57,093 bases of DNA from an uncultured Prevotellaceae bacterium (GCA_946541745.1 CAMNJY010000002.1:1-57093), one strand, 5' to 3'. Shown: positions 39,832 through 50,478, counted from the first letter of the stretch. Notes: a model not told the origin generated them from the letters alone. A program made the numbers and translations.

Positions 39832-41541
39832 TCAATAAGCTTGCTCGTGTACACCCTTGACAGCACGGCCAGAGGGGTCGTTCATATTGCTGAAGGCGGC
39901 ATCCCACTCAAGGGCCTTGGCAGTGCTGCAGGCTACGCTGGCCTCCGACGGCACACTGCGGGCAGCGGAGTCGCTGGGGAAATGCTCGGCAAAAATACCG
40001 CGGTAGTAGTACTCCTCTTTGTTTTTCGGCGGATTGATAGGAAAGCGCTCGGCGGCATGGGCCATCTGGTCGTCGGTGACGGCCTCGGCAGTGATCTGCT
40101 TGAGGGTGTCTATCCACGAATAGCCTACGCCGTCAGAGAACTGTTCCTTCTGTCGCCAAGCAACGGCCTCGGGCAGTAGGTCGGCAAAAGCCTGGCGGAC
40201 AATCTGCTTCTCGATAACTGATCCTGGACACATCTTTGCCTCAGGATTGGTGCGCATGGCAACGTCAAGAAACTCCTTGTCGAGGAAGGGTACACGGCCT
40301 TCTACGCCCCAGGCCGACAGACTCTTGTTGGCACGGAGGCAGTCGTAGAGGTGGAGCTTGGAGAGCTTGCGTACCGTCTCCTCGTGGAACTCCCGGGCCG
40401 ACGGGGCTTTGTGGAAGTAGAGGTAGCCGCCAAAAATCTCGTCGGCCCCCTCCCCGCTGAGCACCATCTTGATGCCCATCGATTTGATAACGCGGGCCAG
40501 CAGATACATCGGCGTGGAGGCGCGGACGGTAGTGACGTCGTAGGTCTCAATGTAGTAGATGACGTCGCGAAGGGCATCGAGCCCCTCCTGGATGGTATAG
40601 TTGATTTCGTGGTGGACGGTGCCGATATGGTCAGCCACCAGCCGGGCCTTAGCCAGGTCGGGAGCCCCCTTCAGGCCTACTGCGAAAGAGTGCAGCCGTG
40701 GCCAGTAGGCACGGGTCTGGGAGTCGTCCTCGATACGGTGTTCAGAGAATTTCTCAGCAATAGCCGAGATGACCGACGAGTCAAGACCGCCCGAGAGGAG
40801 CACACCATAAGGCACGTCTGACATCAGCTGGCGTTTGACGGCCGCTGTGAGGGCATCACGAATAGCCTCGACACTGGCAGGATGGTCCTTGACGGCGGCG
40901 TAGTCAAACCAGTCGCGGCGATAATATCGCCGCATACAGGACTCACGGCTCCAATAATAGTGGCCGGGGAGGAATGGCTCGTAACGCTCACACTGGCCTT
41001 CGAGGGCTTTCAGCTCGGAGGCCACGTAGACGGTGCCGTCGCTGTCGTAACCTATATATAGAGGTATGACACCGATGGGGTCGCGGGCTATCAAGAATTC
41101 GCCGCGCTGCTCGTCGTAGAGCACAAAGGCGAAGATGCCGCTGAGCTGTTCCAACATCTGGCATATTTGCATATCAGAGCATCCGCTCCCCTCTCCACAG
41201 CGAGAGGGGGTGAGGCTTCTGTAGAGGGCCAGGATGACCTCGCAGTCGCTACCCGTCTGGAAGTCATACTGGCCGGCAAAGCGGCGACGTATGTCCTGGT
41301 GATTGTATATCTCGCCATTGACGGCCAATATCTGTTTCCTGTCAGGAGAGTAGAGGGGCTGACCGCCCGATTCCGGGTCGACTATAGAGAGACGCTCATG
41401 GGCGAGAATAGCCGTGCCGCCACAATAGATGCCGCTCCAGTCTGGGCCGCGGTGGCGGATTTTCTGACTCATGCGCAGGGCCTTTTCACGCAGAGCCTGC
41501 GACTGTTCTTTTACATTTAGTATTGCTACGATTCCACACAT
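39832..41541 (-). CDS. asnB: Asparagine synthetase B (glutamine-hydrolysing)
   Basis: MCGIVAI nucleophile; RHRGPDWSG; GVLLSGGLDSSVISAIA. Confidence 0.95.
   Translation of the reverse strand: MCGIVAILNVKEQSQALREKALRMSQKIRHRGPDWSGIYCGGTAILAHERLSIVDPESGGQPLYSPDRKQILAVNGEIYNHQDIRRRFAGQYDFQTGSDCEVILALYRSLTPSRCGEGSGCSDMQICQMLEQLSGIFAFVLYDEQRGEFLIARDPIGVIPLYIGYDSDGTVYVASELKALEGQCERYEPFLPGHYYWSRESCMRRYYRRDWFDYAAVKDHPASVEAIRDALTAAVKRQLMSDVPYGVLLSGGLDSSVISAIAEKFSEHRIEDDSQTRAYWPRLHSFAVGLKGAPDLAKARLVADHIGTVHHEINYTIQEGLDALRDVIYYIETYDVTTVRASTPMYLLARVIKSMGIKMVLSGEGADEIFGGYLYFHKAPSAREFHEETVRKLSKLHLYDCLRANKSLSAWGVEGRVPFLDKEFLDVAMRTNPEAKMCPGSVIEKQIVRQAFADLLPEAVAWRQKEQFSDGVGYSWIDTLKQITAEAVTDDQMAHAAERFPINPPKNKEEYYYRGIFAEHFPSDSAARSVPSEASVACSTAKALEWDAAFSNMNDPSGRAVKGVHEQAY
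41184..41218. repeat. GC-rich palindromic repeat (type B) inside asnB
   Basis: cgctcccctctccacagcgagagggggtgaggctt; encodes SLTPSRCGEGSG on minus strand. Confidence 0.75.
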
Positions 41542-41622
41542 AACGTTTATTTACTATTTAACGATGTTCAAGAAAGTTGAATTTTAATTATTTGACGATT
41601 TTAGACTCACGAAATCATACAG

Positions 41623-43317
41623 TCACAGGTACGAGAGGTACAGGTAGTTGGTCTGAGCCGGGTATTCGGCGGCGAGCGTGTCTATCTGGTTGACAATAGG
41701 CAGGATTCCAAGTTCCTTGCGCCACTGGCGGACGGTAAGGCCGGCCTGCTCCATCGACATCTGGCTACCGAGGCCGAAAGCACGCGCTATCTGGAAATCG
41801 CTGAAGCCGTAGGTCTTAGCCTCGCGCAGGAGGTCAGTAAACTCAGGGGCCTCAAGGTATTCCATCAGTTCCATGGGTTCCATACATGCCGCCAAGTCGG
41901 CCAGCTGACGGAACTCATGGAGCCGCTCGTCAATGTTGACGATGTGACGCAGCTTGTGGAGAAACCAGCGGTCAATCTTTGTCAGCTCGTGTATCTGCTC
42001 GACGGTGTAGCCCATTGTGAGCGCCTTGGCAACGACGAAGATGCGCATGTCGGTAGCATGGCTTAGGGCATCGGCGACGTCGCTGACGCGCAGCTGCTTG
42101 TTATCCACAAAACCGTGCATGCCCTGCCCTATCATGCGCAGACCCTTCTGGATGGCCTCCTCGAAGGTACGCCCTATGGCCATCACCTCGCCCACCGACT
42201 TCATTGACGAACCCAGCTGATGGCTCACGCCGTGAAACTTGGAGAGGTCCCAGCGGGGTATCTTCACTACGATGTAGTCGAGGGCAGGCTCAAAGAAGGC
42301 GGAGGTGGTGCGCGTCACGGTGTTGTTCAGTTCGAAGAGGCCATAGCCCAGGGCGAGCTTGGCCGCAACGAAGGCCAGGGGATAGCCGGTGGCCTTGCTC
42401 GCCAATGCCGAGGAGCGCGACAGGCGGGCATTGACCTCAATGACGCGGTAGTCCTCTGACTCAGGGTCGAGGGCATACTGCACGTTGCACTCGCCGACTA
42501 TGCCTACGTGGCGTATAATCTTGATAGCCACGGCACGCAGCTTGTGGTACTCAGCGTTGGTGAGCGTCTGGCTTGGGGCAACGACGATAGACTCACCGGT
42601 ATGAATGCCCAGCGGGTCAAGGTTTTCCATGTTGCAGACGGTAATACAGTTGTCGTAGCGGTCGCGTACTACCTCGTATTCTATCTCCTTCCAGCCACGC
42701 AGCGACTTCTCTACCAGCACCTGAGGCGAGAATGAGAAGGCCTCTTCGGCTTGTCTGTCGAGCTCTGCGTCGTCGTCGCAGAAGCCAGAGCCAAGGCCGC
42801 CGAGGGCATAGGCGGCACGGAGAATCACGGGGAAGCCAAGCTCGTGGGCAGCCCTGCGTACTTCTGCCACCGACTGGCAGGCATGGCTACGGATGGTTTT
42901 CACGCCAATCTCGTCGAGCCGCTGTACGAAGAGGTCGCGGTCTTCGGTGTCGATGATGCTCTGTACGGGGGTGCCAAGCACCTGTACCCCATATTTCTCG
43001 AACACTCCTCTCTGATACAACTCTACACCGCAGTTCAAGGCTGTCTGCCCGCCAAAAGAGAGCATAATGCCATCGGGACGCTCCTTCTCGATAACACGCT
43101 CTACAAACTCTGGCGTCACTGGCTGAAAGTACACGGTGTCGGCCACTCCTCTTGAGGTCTGCACCGTGGCAATATTAGGGTTGATGAGCACCGAGTGGAT
43201 ACCCTCCTCCTTGAGTGCCTTCAGGGCCTGGGCTCCGCTGTAGTCGAACTCACCCGCCTGGCCTATCTTCAACGCTCCGCTGCCCAAAAGCAATACTTTT
43301 TGAATTTTCGTTTCCAT
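41623..43317 (-). CDS. carB: Carbamoyl-phosphate synthase large subunit, N-terminal half only (564 aa)
   Basis: Carboxyphosphate ATP-grasp domain plus oligomerisation domain, ending [18 protein letters not shown]; no second ATP-grasp/MGS half downstream. Confidence 0.88.
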   Translation of the reverse strand: METKIQKVLLLGSGALKIGQAGEFDYSGAQALKALKEEGIHSVLINPNIATVQTSRGVADTVYFQPVTPEFVERVIEKERPDGIMLSFGGQTALNCGVELYQRGVFEKYGVQVLGTPVQSIIDTEDRDLFVQRLDEIGVKTIRSHACQSVAEVRRAAHELGFPVILRAAYALGGLGSGFCDDDAELDRQAEEAFSFSPQVLVEKSLRGWKEIEYEVVRDRYDNCITVCNMENLDPLGIHTGESIVVAPSQTLTNAEYHKLRAVAIKIIRHVGIVGECNVQYALDPESEDYRVIEVNARLSRSSALASKATGYPLAFVAAKLALGYGLFELNNTVTRTTSAFFEPALDYIVVKIPRWDLSKFHGVSHQLGSSMKSVGEVMAIGRTFEEAIQKGLRMIGQGMHGFVDNKQLRVSDVADALSHATDMRIFVVAKALTMGYTVEQIHELTKIDRWFLHKLRHIVNIDERLHEFRQLADLAACMEPMELMEYLEAPEFTDLLREAKTYGFSDFQIARAFGLGSQMSMEQAGLTVRQWRKELGILPIVNQIDTLAAEYPAQTNYLYLSYL

Positions 43318-44438
43318 TAGCCTAACATTTTTACAAACTCATCAAACATCCATTCCGTATCCGTCGGACCAGAGCAGGCCTCGGGATGAAACTGGGCCGA
43401 GAACCAGGGGTTGGTCTTATGGCGTATGCCCTCGTTAGAACCGTCGTTCATATTGACAAAAAGAGGTTCCCAACCGGGTGTCAGCGTCCTGTCGTCTACG
43501 GCATAGCCGTGATTCTGGGAAGTGATGTAGCAGTGGTTGGTACCTACCTGCCTGACAGGTTGGTTGTGCGAACGGTGACCGTACTTCAGCTTGTAAGTCT
43601 TTGCCCCTGCGGCCCGTGCCAACAGCTGGTTGCCCAAGCAGATGCCCATCAGGGGGCGCACCTCCTTATTGTTCAGGAAAGTGCGGATATGCTCCACCGT
43701 CTTTTCGCAGCGCTCCGGGTCGCCGGGGCCGTTGGCCAGAAAGAGTCCGTCAAAGTCGAGCTGGTTGAAGTCGTAGTCCCAGGGCACCCGGACAACTTCT
43801 ACGCCGCGTCGCAGCAGACACCTGATGATATTCGCCTTTACGCCACAGTCCACAAGGACGACGCGGTGGCCTGCCCCCCGGTTGTAGGTGACGTTCTCGC
43901 GGCACGACACCAGCTCCACCCAGTTTGTTAGGCCGTAGTCTTGAAAGTTTCCGGTCTCCTCCTCCTTTGGGCTGAAGCTTATCCTACCCATCATCACGCC
44001 GTGCTCTCTCAACACTTTCGTCAAACGGCGGGTGTCCACGCCTGTGATGGCGGCTATCTGCTCACGCTTCAGCCAATCGGACAATGACTCCACCGCGTTC
44101 CAGTGTGAGTATTGCTCGCTGAAGTCGGCCACCACAAGGCCCTTAACATGAATGCGCTCGCTTTCAAGAAGGGGAAGCTCGCCAATAGCCTCCCCCAGTC
44201 GGGGGAGGTTGGAGGGGGGGGCAGCCAGCCGGGGGAGGTTGGAGGGAACCCCATAGTTCCCTATCAGCGGGTAGGTCAGCGTAAGTATCTGTCCGGCATA
44301 GCTGGGGTCTGTAAGACTCTCCGGATAGCCCGTCATGGCCGTATTGAATACCACCTCGCCCACAGCGTCGGCCTCGTGTCCAAACGACCAGCCGTCAAAT
44401 CGGCTCCCATCATCGAGTATCAGTGTTGCTCTTTTCAT
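43317..44438 (-). CDS. carA: Carbamoyl-phosphate synthase small subunit
   Basis: [49 protein letters not shown]. Confidence 0.95.
   Translation of the reverse strand: MKRATLILDDGSRFDGWSFGHEADAVGEVVFNTAMTGYPESLTDPSYAGQILTLTYPLIGNYGVPSNLPRLAAPPSNLPRLGEAIGELPLLESERIHVKGLVVADFSEQYSHWNAVESLSDWLKREQIAAITGVDTRRLTKVLREHGVMMGRISFSPKEEETGNFQDYGLTNWVELVSCRENVTYNRGAGHRVVLVDCGVKANIIRCLLRRGVEVVRVPWDYDFNQLDFDGLFLANGPGDPERCEKTVEHIRTFLNNKEVRPLMGICLGNQLLARAAGAKTYKLKYGHRSHNQPVRQVGTNHCYITSQNHGYAVDDRTLTPGWEPLFVNMNDGSNEGIRHKTNPWFSAQFHPEACSGPTDTEWMFDEFVKMLG
44188..44246. repeat. Tandem GC-rich repeat inside carA
   Basis: Two copies of (c)cgggggaggttggagg(g) encode [20 protein letters not shown]. Confidence 0.75.
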
Positions 44439-44444
44439 CTGTTG

Positions 44445-46253
44445 TTATAATTGCAGTTTTAAAGTCTGTTCTACGTAGTTCACAAAAGCCTGGTTGACCA
44501 GCCGCACACCGCCAGGCGTAGGATAGCGTCCCGTAAAATACCAGTCGCCACAATGGTTGGGACAGGCCTCGTGGAGCCCTTCGAGGCTCTGAAATACCAG
44601 CTCCACCGGCGACTGCATTCCCTCCGGCCGAAGTATCTCCACTATTTTCCTGTTGATTTCTTCTACCGTAAAAGGAGCATATATACGGCGCACGTGGTTT
44701 TCCCTCTCCGGCTCATCCTTGCACTTCCTGTAAACCTCAGCCATCAATGGCGGCAGAGTCTGCCCTTGAGTGTTACCACTCCCCTCTCCCCAGCGAGAGG
44801 GGGCGGGGGTGAGGCTTGAGTAGCCGGGGATGAGGCTGATGGCAGCGCGGAAGGCGCAAAGCTCTTCAAGGCGCGCCATGTCGATACCGTAGAAGTCGGG
44901 ATAGCGTATCTGGGGTGAAGAGCTGACCATGACGATTTTCTTCGGGTGCAGACGGTCGAGAATCTTGAAGATACTCTCCTTGAGCGTGGTGCCACGAACA
45001 ATAGAGTCGTCAATGATGACAAGGTTGTCAACATAAGGTTCCAGCGAGCCGTAGGTGATGTCGTAGACATGGGCGGCAAGGTCGTTACGCTCCGAACCCT
45101 CGGCGATGAACGTACGCAGTTTGATATCCTTCCACGCCACCTTCTCGGTACGTATGTCGTGACCAAGCCGGCGGAAACCTTCCACTATGCCGTAGAAAGC
45201 CACCTCAGCTGTATTTGGGATGAAGGAACAGACGGTATGTTCCACATCGTTTCCTATAGCTTGCATGATGGTGGGGACGAGCTGTTCGCCTAAACGCTTG
45301 CGCTCGCGATAGATGTCTGAGTCGCTGCCCCGGCTAAAGTAGATGCGCTCGAAGGAACAGGGAGCCTCAAGCCCACTTCTTCGCTTCAGAAGAGGGGAAT
45401 GAACGGTCAGCTGTCCACTCTTATTGACAATCAGGGCATTTCCCGCCTTCAGTTCCTTTATATGCTCATCATCCAAGTCGAACGTCGTCTGGATGACAGG
45501 ACGCTCGCTGGCTACTGCTACTATCTCCTCATCCTGATAATAATAGGCGGGACGGATGCCCCATGGGTCGCGCACGGCAAACATCTCGCCAGAGCCCGTC
45601 AGTCCGCACATCACGTAGCCGCCGTCGTAGTCCTTCATCGTCGTTTGTAGAACGCGGGCCATGTCTATGTGGTCTTCTATGTAGCGCGTAATGTCGAGGC
45701 CTTCCAACCCCTGCGCCTTTGCCTCCTCATAGTTGCGCTCCACCTCACGGTCCAGCCGGTGGCCCATCAGGTCGAGCGTAATGTAAGAGTCGCTATAGAT
45801 GCGCGGCGACTGCCCCTGGGCCACCATGCGCCGGAAAACCTCGTCGATGTTGGTCATGTTGAAATTGCCGCACAGGCAGAGGTTCTTGGCCCGCCAGTTG
45901 TTGCGGCGCAGGAAGGGATGGACAAATTGCAGTCCGCTCTTACCCGTCGTGGAATACCTTAGATGTCCCATATACAGTTCGCCCGCCATCTCCCGCGTGA
46001 CGCGTGAGAAAATGTCGGTAATGGCGTCTTTGCCCTCGGCCTTCTCGCGAAACATATACTCCCGCCCGGGCTCTGTCTGCATGCTGACGGTGGCAAAACC
46101 GGCACCTTCCTGGCCTCGGTTGTGCTGCTTTTCCATCATCAGGTAAAGCTTGTTGAAGCCCCATGCCCACGTGCCGTACTTCTGTTCATAGTAGTCCAGG
46201 GGTTTCAACAGGCGAATCATCGCCACACCACATTCGTGCTTCAACTCCTCCAT
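44445..46253 (-). CDS. Amidophosphoribosyltransferase-family protein (copy 2)
   Basis: MEELKHECGVAM nucleophile, HNRGQEGAG, PRTase motif VIIDDSIVRGTTL. Confidence 0.85.
   Translation of the reverse strand: MEELKHECGVAMIRLLKPLDYYEQKYGTWAWGFNKLYLMMEKQHNRGQEGAGFATVSMQTEPGREYMFREKAEGKDAITDIFSRVTREMAGELYMGHLRYSTTGKSGLQFVHPFLRRNNWRAKNLCLCGNFNMTNIDEVFRRMVAQGQSPRIYSDSYITLDLMGHRLDREVERNYEEAKAQGLEGLDITRYIEDHIDMARVLQTTMKDYDGGYVMCGLTGSGEMFAVRDPWGIRPAYYYQDEEIVAVASERPVIQTTFDLDDEHIKELKAGNALIVNKSGQLTVHSPLLKRRSGLEAPCSFERIYFSRGSDSDIYRERKRLGEQLVPTIMQAIGNDVEHTVCSFIPNTAEVAFYGIVEGFRRLGHDIRTEKVAWKDIKLRTFIAEGSERNDLAAHVYDITYGSLEPYVDNLVIIDDSIVRGTTLKESIFKILDRLHPKKIVMVSSSPQIRYPDFYGIDMARLEELCAFRAAISLIPGYSSLTPAPSRWGEGSGNTQGQTLPPLMAEVYRKCKDEPERENHVRRIYAPFTVEEINRKIVEILRPEGMQSPVELVFQSLEGLHEACPNHCGDWYFTGRYPTPGGVRLVNQAFVNYVEQTLKLQL
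44778..44817. repeat. GC-rich palindromic repeat (type B) inside the purF paralog
   Basis: actcccctctccccagcgagagggggcgggggtgaggctt; encodes SLTPAPSRWGEGSG. Confidence 0.8.
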
Positions 46254-46254
46254 A

Positions 46255-47856
46255 TCAGATGCAAGCTTTAATGAACGACATAAAAAGGGGATGGGGATGC
46301 AATACCGTCGATGAGTATTCGGGGTGAAACTGCGTGCCTATATACCACTTCAGGGTGGGTATCTCGACGATCTCTACCAGATGAGCGGTGGGATTGATGC
46401 CTACGCATTTCATGCCGGCCTTTTCGTATTCTTCTTTATACTGGTTGTTGAACTCATAACGATGTCGGTGGCGCTCTTTTATCAGTCGCTCATTGCCATA
46501 AGCCGCACTGGCCCGGCTGCCTTCGGCAAGCTGGCACTCGTAGGCCCCAAGCCGCATGGTGCCTCCCAGGTTGGTCACGTTCTTCTGCTCCTCCATGAGG
46601 TCAATCACGGGATGCTCCGTCGTGCTGTCCATCTCTGCACTGTTGGCATCCGAATAGCCCATCACGCTCCTTGCAAACTCGACGACCATCATCTGCATGC
46701 CCAGGCAGATGCCAAAGGTAGGCACGTCGTGGATACGGCAGTAGTGGGCCGCAATGATCTTTCCTTCAATGCCACGCTGGCCAAACCCCGGACAGACAAC
46801 CACGCCCGCCATGCCGGACAGCTGTTGGCCAACAGTCTCACTACTGATGTCCTCGCTGTTGATGAAATGAATCTTGGCCTTCACATCATTATAAATGCAG
46901 GCCAGGTTCAGACTTTCACGGATGCTCTTGTAGGCATCCTGCAGGTCGTACTTTCCTACTAAGCCGATGTGAACCTCACGGGTAGCCCGGCGCTGCTTGT
47001 CGAGGAATGTATGCCAGGGCTTCATGGCAGGCGGCTCTCCCACGGGAATGCCCATCTTGCGAAGAATGGCTGCATCGAGCCCCTGACGCTGCATGCTGAC
47101 AGGCACCTCGTAGATGCTCGGCATGTCTTCGCTCTGTACCACACACTCCAAGTCGACGTTGCAGAACGAGGCCACCTTCAGCCGCAGCGAATCTTCGAGA
47201 TGGCACTCCGTGCGCAGCACAAGAATGTCGGGCTGGATGCCCATCGCCTGCAGCTCCTTCACGGAGTGCTGCGTAGGCTTGGTCTTCAGTTCACCGGCAG
47301 CTTTCAGATAGGGGACATAGGTCAGATGAACGCAAACAGCATCACGTCCCAACTCCCATCGCAACTGCCTGATGGCCTCCATGAACGGCGCGCTCTCTAT
47401 GTCGCCGATGGTGCCTCCGATTTCACAGATGACGAATAGCGACCCGGCCCCCCCCACGGCCCCCGAGGGGGCTTTCATTCGCCGCTTAATCTCGTCAGTG
47501 ATGTGCGGCACAACCTGGATGGTCTTTCCAAGATAGTCGCCGTGCCGCTCGCGGTCGATGACTGTTTTGTAGATGCGCCCCGTGGTGACAGAGTTGCCGT
47601 GCGTCGTGCGAACACCGGTAAACCGCTCATAGTGGCCCAGGTCGAGGTCGGTCTCAAAGCCGTCCTCCGTCACGTAGCATTCACCGTGCTCGTAGGGGTT
47701 CAGCGTGCCGGGGTCGATATTGATGTAGGGATCGAACTTCTGGATAGTTATCCTATAGCCCCGCGCCTGCAGCAGTTTGCCGATGCTGGCGGCAATGATT
47801 CCTTTGCCGAGCGAAGAAACCACACCGCCAGTGACGAAAATGTATTTTGTCTGCAT
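46255..47856 (-). CDS. pyrG: CTP synthase
   Basis: KYIFVTGGVVSSLGKGIIAASIGKLL; FGICLGMQMMVVEFAR. Confidence 0.97.
   Translation of the reverse strand: MQTKYIFVTGGVVSSLGKGIIAASIGKLLQARGYRITIQKFDPYINIDPGTLNPYEHGECYVTEDGFETDLDLGHYERFTGVRTTHGNSVTTGRIYKTVIDRERHGDYLGKTIQVVPHITDEIKRRMKAPSGAVGGAGSLFVICEIGGTIGDIESAPFMEAIRQLRWELGRDAVCVHLTYVPYLKAAGELKTKPTQHSVKELQAMGIQPDILVLRTECHLEDSLRLKVASFCNVDLECVVQSEDMPSIYEVPVSMQRQGLDAAILRKMGIPVGEPPAMKPWHTFLDKQRRATREVHIGLVGKYDLQDAYKSIRESLNLACIYNDVKAKIHFINSEDISSETVGQQLSGMAGVVVCPGFGQRGIEGKIIAAHYCRIHDVPTFGICLGMQMMVVEFARSVMGYSDANSAEMDSTTEHPVIDLMEEQKNVTNLGGTMRLGAYECQLAEGSRASAAYGNERLIKERHRHRYEFNNQYKEEYEKAGMKCVGINPTAHLVEIVEIPTLKWYIGTQFHPEYSSTVLHPHPLFMSFIKACI
47446..47474. 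repeat. GC-rich palindromic repeat (type A) inside pyrG
   Basis: ggccccccccacggcccccgagggggcttt; encodes KAPSGAVGGA. Confidence 0.8.
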
Positions 47857-47862
47857 ATAAAA

Positions 47863-48567
47863 TTATGGTTGTAATGTAAATCCAAACACCAAGTAGGCCT
47901 TCTGCGAACAGGGATTGCCCGTAAGTTGTCCGAAGACGGGAATCGAGAACGAGTCAGTCACCTTGATGTCTTTTGCTACTCTCAGCGTCAGATTGGTGAC
48001 GGCGAACCCTGTCGTACCGTAAGAAGTGGTGGCAAAAGGAACGGCACCGGCCGCAGCAGTCCATCCGACGCTGAATAAAGTAAACGGGACAGTTGCCTCG
48101 AAATAGCTGCTATAGGCCCGCTTGCCGTCCTTATTTGTACCGTCATTGCCAGCAACGTTGGTGTACCATTGCAGTGAAGCGAATCCGAAGTCATAACCGA
48201 CGTTGGCCTCAAAGAGATGGTTCGTGCCGTGGGCATCGTACTTAAAATAGCGAGCATCGGGGTCGAGACCAGATGAGAACCAATAGTCAGTCACACCGAA
48301 GTTCAGTCTACCGATGGTATAGGCAAGTGTCAGGTCCATCTCCTTCACGTCGTCCTTGTTTGACAGTCCGTAGCTGCCCCAAGCCGTCAGGCTCAGCCCC
48401 TTATAGCCTACGCCGAAGGTTGGCTGCACTGCTACGTCGCCCAGCTTCTGGCCACGCCAGATGTATTCATTCACGAAGTCGGCTTTCACGCTTGTGTCTA
48501 TTTCCTCCTGAGCAAGGGTGGTGCTGCCAAGCACCATACCCACTGCAAATAAAACAACCTTTTTCAT
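47863..48567 (-). CDS. Putative outer membrane porin-like protein (TorF/Gcw_chp-like)
   Basis: Signal peptide; VKADFVNEYIWRGQKLGDVAVQPTFGVGYKGLSLTAWGS beta-strand pattern. Confidence 0.65.
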   Translation of the reverse strand: MKKVVLFAVGMVLGSTTLAQEEIDTSVKADFVNEYIWRGQKLGDVAVQPTFGVGYKGLSLTAWGSYGLSNKDDVKEMDLTLAYTIGRLNFGVTDYWFSSGLDPDARYFKYDAHGTNHLFEANVGYDFGFASLQWYTNVAGNDGTNKDGKRAYSSYFEATVPFTLFSVGWTAAAGAVPFATTSYGTTGFAVTNLTLRVAKDIKVTDSFSIPVFGQLTGNPCSQKAYLVFGFTLQP

Positions 48568-48633
48568 AAGTAATTAAATAAAATTGTTATGCACAACGAG
48601 TTCTTTTTTACAAAGATTGAAAAGATTTAAAAA

Positions 48634-49887
48634 TTAGTTATAGCACGTCTCACCATGCTCATAGATATCAAGACCTTCATCCTCTATGCGTTCCTCAACG
48701 CGCAGGCCATGAACCTTCTTGATAGTATAGAACAGGGCTATGCCGCAGACCGCTGCCCAGAGGTCGATTACCAGTATGCCAAAGCACTCAGCACCGAAAA
48801 AGCCCCAGCCGTGACCATAGAAAACACCGTTAGAGGTAGACAGCAAGCCGGTCATCAGCGTGCCAAGGATACCACATACGCCATGTACCGAGCTGGCGCC
48901 CACGGGATCGTCGATATGCAGGCGGTGGTCGATAAACTCAATGGCATAGACCAGCACGACACCGCACACCAAACCGACGACAACGGCACCCACGGGCGAC
49001 ACAAGGTCACACCCGGCCGTGATGCCCACAAGGCCGGCCAGCACCCCGTTGAGCGTCAGCGACAGCGACGGCTTACCATATTTCATATAGGTGAGGAGCA
49101 TGGTAGCGGTACCGCCAGCCACGGCCGACAGGTTGGTAGTGAGAAACACATGGCTGATGGCGACACGGTTCACCTCGCCCGAGGCTGCCAGTTGAGAGCC
49201 GGGATTGAAGCCAAACCACCCGAGCCAAAGGATAAACACGCCCAGGGCGGCCATCGCCAGGTTATGGCCGGGAATAGCGCGGCTCTTGCCGTCCTTGCCA
49301 TACTTGCCACGGCGCGGACCAAGGGCAATGGCACCAATGAAGGCCAACACGCCTCCTACACTATGGACGATAGCCGAACCTGCGAAATCGTGAAACACGT
49401 CGCCGAAAGTCTGTATCATAAACGAATCCTCCGCAGCGTTGCACAACCATCCGCCACCCCATGTCCAGTGACCTTCGACGGGATATATCAAGAGCGAGAT
49501 AACCGCACTATACACCAAATACATAGAGAACTTGGTACGTTCGGCCATGGCACCGCTGACGATAGTAGCACTGGTGGCACAAAACACCGTCTCAAAGATC
49601 AGGAAACCCTCAACGGGCAAATCGCCCTTGTAAAATGAAAGGTCGCCCCAGTTTGGCGCACCTATAAAGCCAGCCCCCTCAGAGCCGAACATAAAGCCAA
49701 AGCCCAAAAAGAAGAACAGCAAAGAGCCAAACATGAAGTCGACGAAGTTTTTCATCAAAATGTTGACGGTGTTCTTGCTCCTGGTGAATCCAGCCTCGCA
49801 CAGGGCAAACCCGGGCTGCATCCAAAACACCAGCATGGCTGCCAACAGCATCCATACGGTATCGAGTGATAATCCTATTGTATCCAT
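48634..49887 (-). CDS. amtB: Ammonium transporter
   Basis: FWMQPGFALCEAGFTRSKNTVNILMKNF; DFAGSAIVHSVGGVLAFIGAIALGPRRGKY; DDPVGASSVHGVCG. Confidence 0.96.
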   Translation of the reverse strand: MDTIGLSLDTVWMLLAAMLVFWMQPGFALCEAGFTRSKNTVNILMKNFVDFMFGSLLFFFLGFGFMFGSEGAGFIGAPNWGDLSFYKGDLPVEGFLIFETVFCATSATIVSGAMAERTKFSMYLVYSAVISLLIYPVEGHWTWGGGWLCNAAEDSFMIQTFGDVFHDFAGSAIVHSVGGVLAFIGAIALGPRRGKYGKDGKSRAIPGHNLAMAALGVFILWLGWFGFNPGSQLAASGEVNRVAISHVFLTTNLSAVAGGTATMLLTYMKYGKPSLSLTLNGVLAGLVGITAGCDLVSPVGAVVVGLVCGVVLVYAIEFIDHRLHIDDPVGASSVHGVCGILGTLMTGLLSTSNGVFYGHGWGFFGAECFGILVIDLWAAVCGIALFYTIKKVHGLRVEERIEDEGLDIYEHGETCYN

Positions 49888-49895
49888 AATAATTG

Positions 49896-50009
49896 TAGCC
49901 CCCCTCTAATCCCCCGAGGGGGAAGACCTAAACGGGGGTATTGGGTCTTATGTTTGTGTTTTGTGTTGTCATCCCCTCCCCTCGGGGAGTGACGGGAGGG
50001 GTTTCCCCT
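49896..50009. repeat. Two GC-rich palindromic repeats between glnK and amtB
   Basis: tagcccccctctaatcccccgaggggga (49896-49923) and atcccctcccctcggggagtgacgggaggggtttcccc (49971-50008). Confidence 0.75.
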
Positions 50010-50011
50010 AA

Positions 50012-50359
50012 TTATTTTTTATCTCTCAGCACTGTGTCGCCATTCTCGCCGGTGCGGATGCTCCATGTGTCGATGACATCGCTCACAAAGATGCGACCGT
50101 CGCCCACCTGCCCCGTGTGCGCCACCTTTAATATTACGGCAACAGTAGGCTGCATGATAACGTCGCGGCATACAATGGTGATAGCCACGCGCTCAATAAC
50201 ATCCGTAGAATACTGTACGCCGCGGTATATCCTTTCCTGACGGCTCTGACCTATGCCATGCACGTCGTGGTACTCAAACCAGTCGATGTCCGACGATAGC
50301 AGTGCCTCCTTCAACTCCTCAAACTTAGTTTTGCGGATGATTGCTTCAATCTTTTTCAT
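50012..50359 (-). CDS. glnK: Nitrogen regulatory PII protein
   Basis: MKKIEAIIRKTKFEELKEALL; RIYRGVQY T-loop; TGQVGDGRIFV. Confidence 0.92.
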   Translation of the reverse strand: MKKIEAIIRKTKFEELKEALLSSDIDWFEYHDVHGIGQSRQERIYRGVQYSTDVIERVAITIVCRDVIMQPTVAVILKVAHTGQVGDGRIFVSDVIDTWSIRTGENGDTVLRDKK

Positions 50360-50478
50360 ACCTTAATACCTTTTAATGTTTAACACTACGAAACGTTTCG
50401 TCGGTGCAAAGGTACTGCTAAAAACAGTTTCGACAAGCAGAAAGTGTCAAAATAAAATCTTAAAAACTGTGTGCGCTG

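Noticed and set aside
41541-41623. Frameshift explanation for the short CarB
   Set aside because: Only about 80 bp lie between the carB stop and asnB, so the missing half is absent, not merely out of frame.
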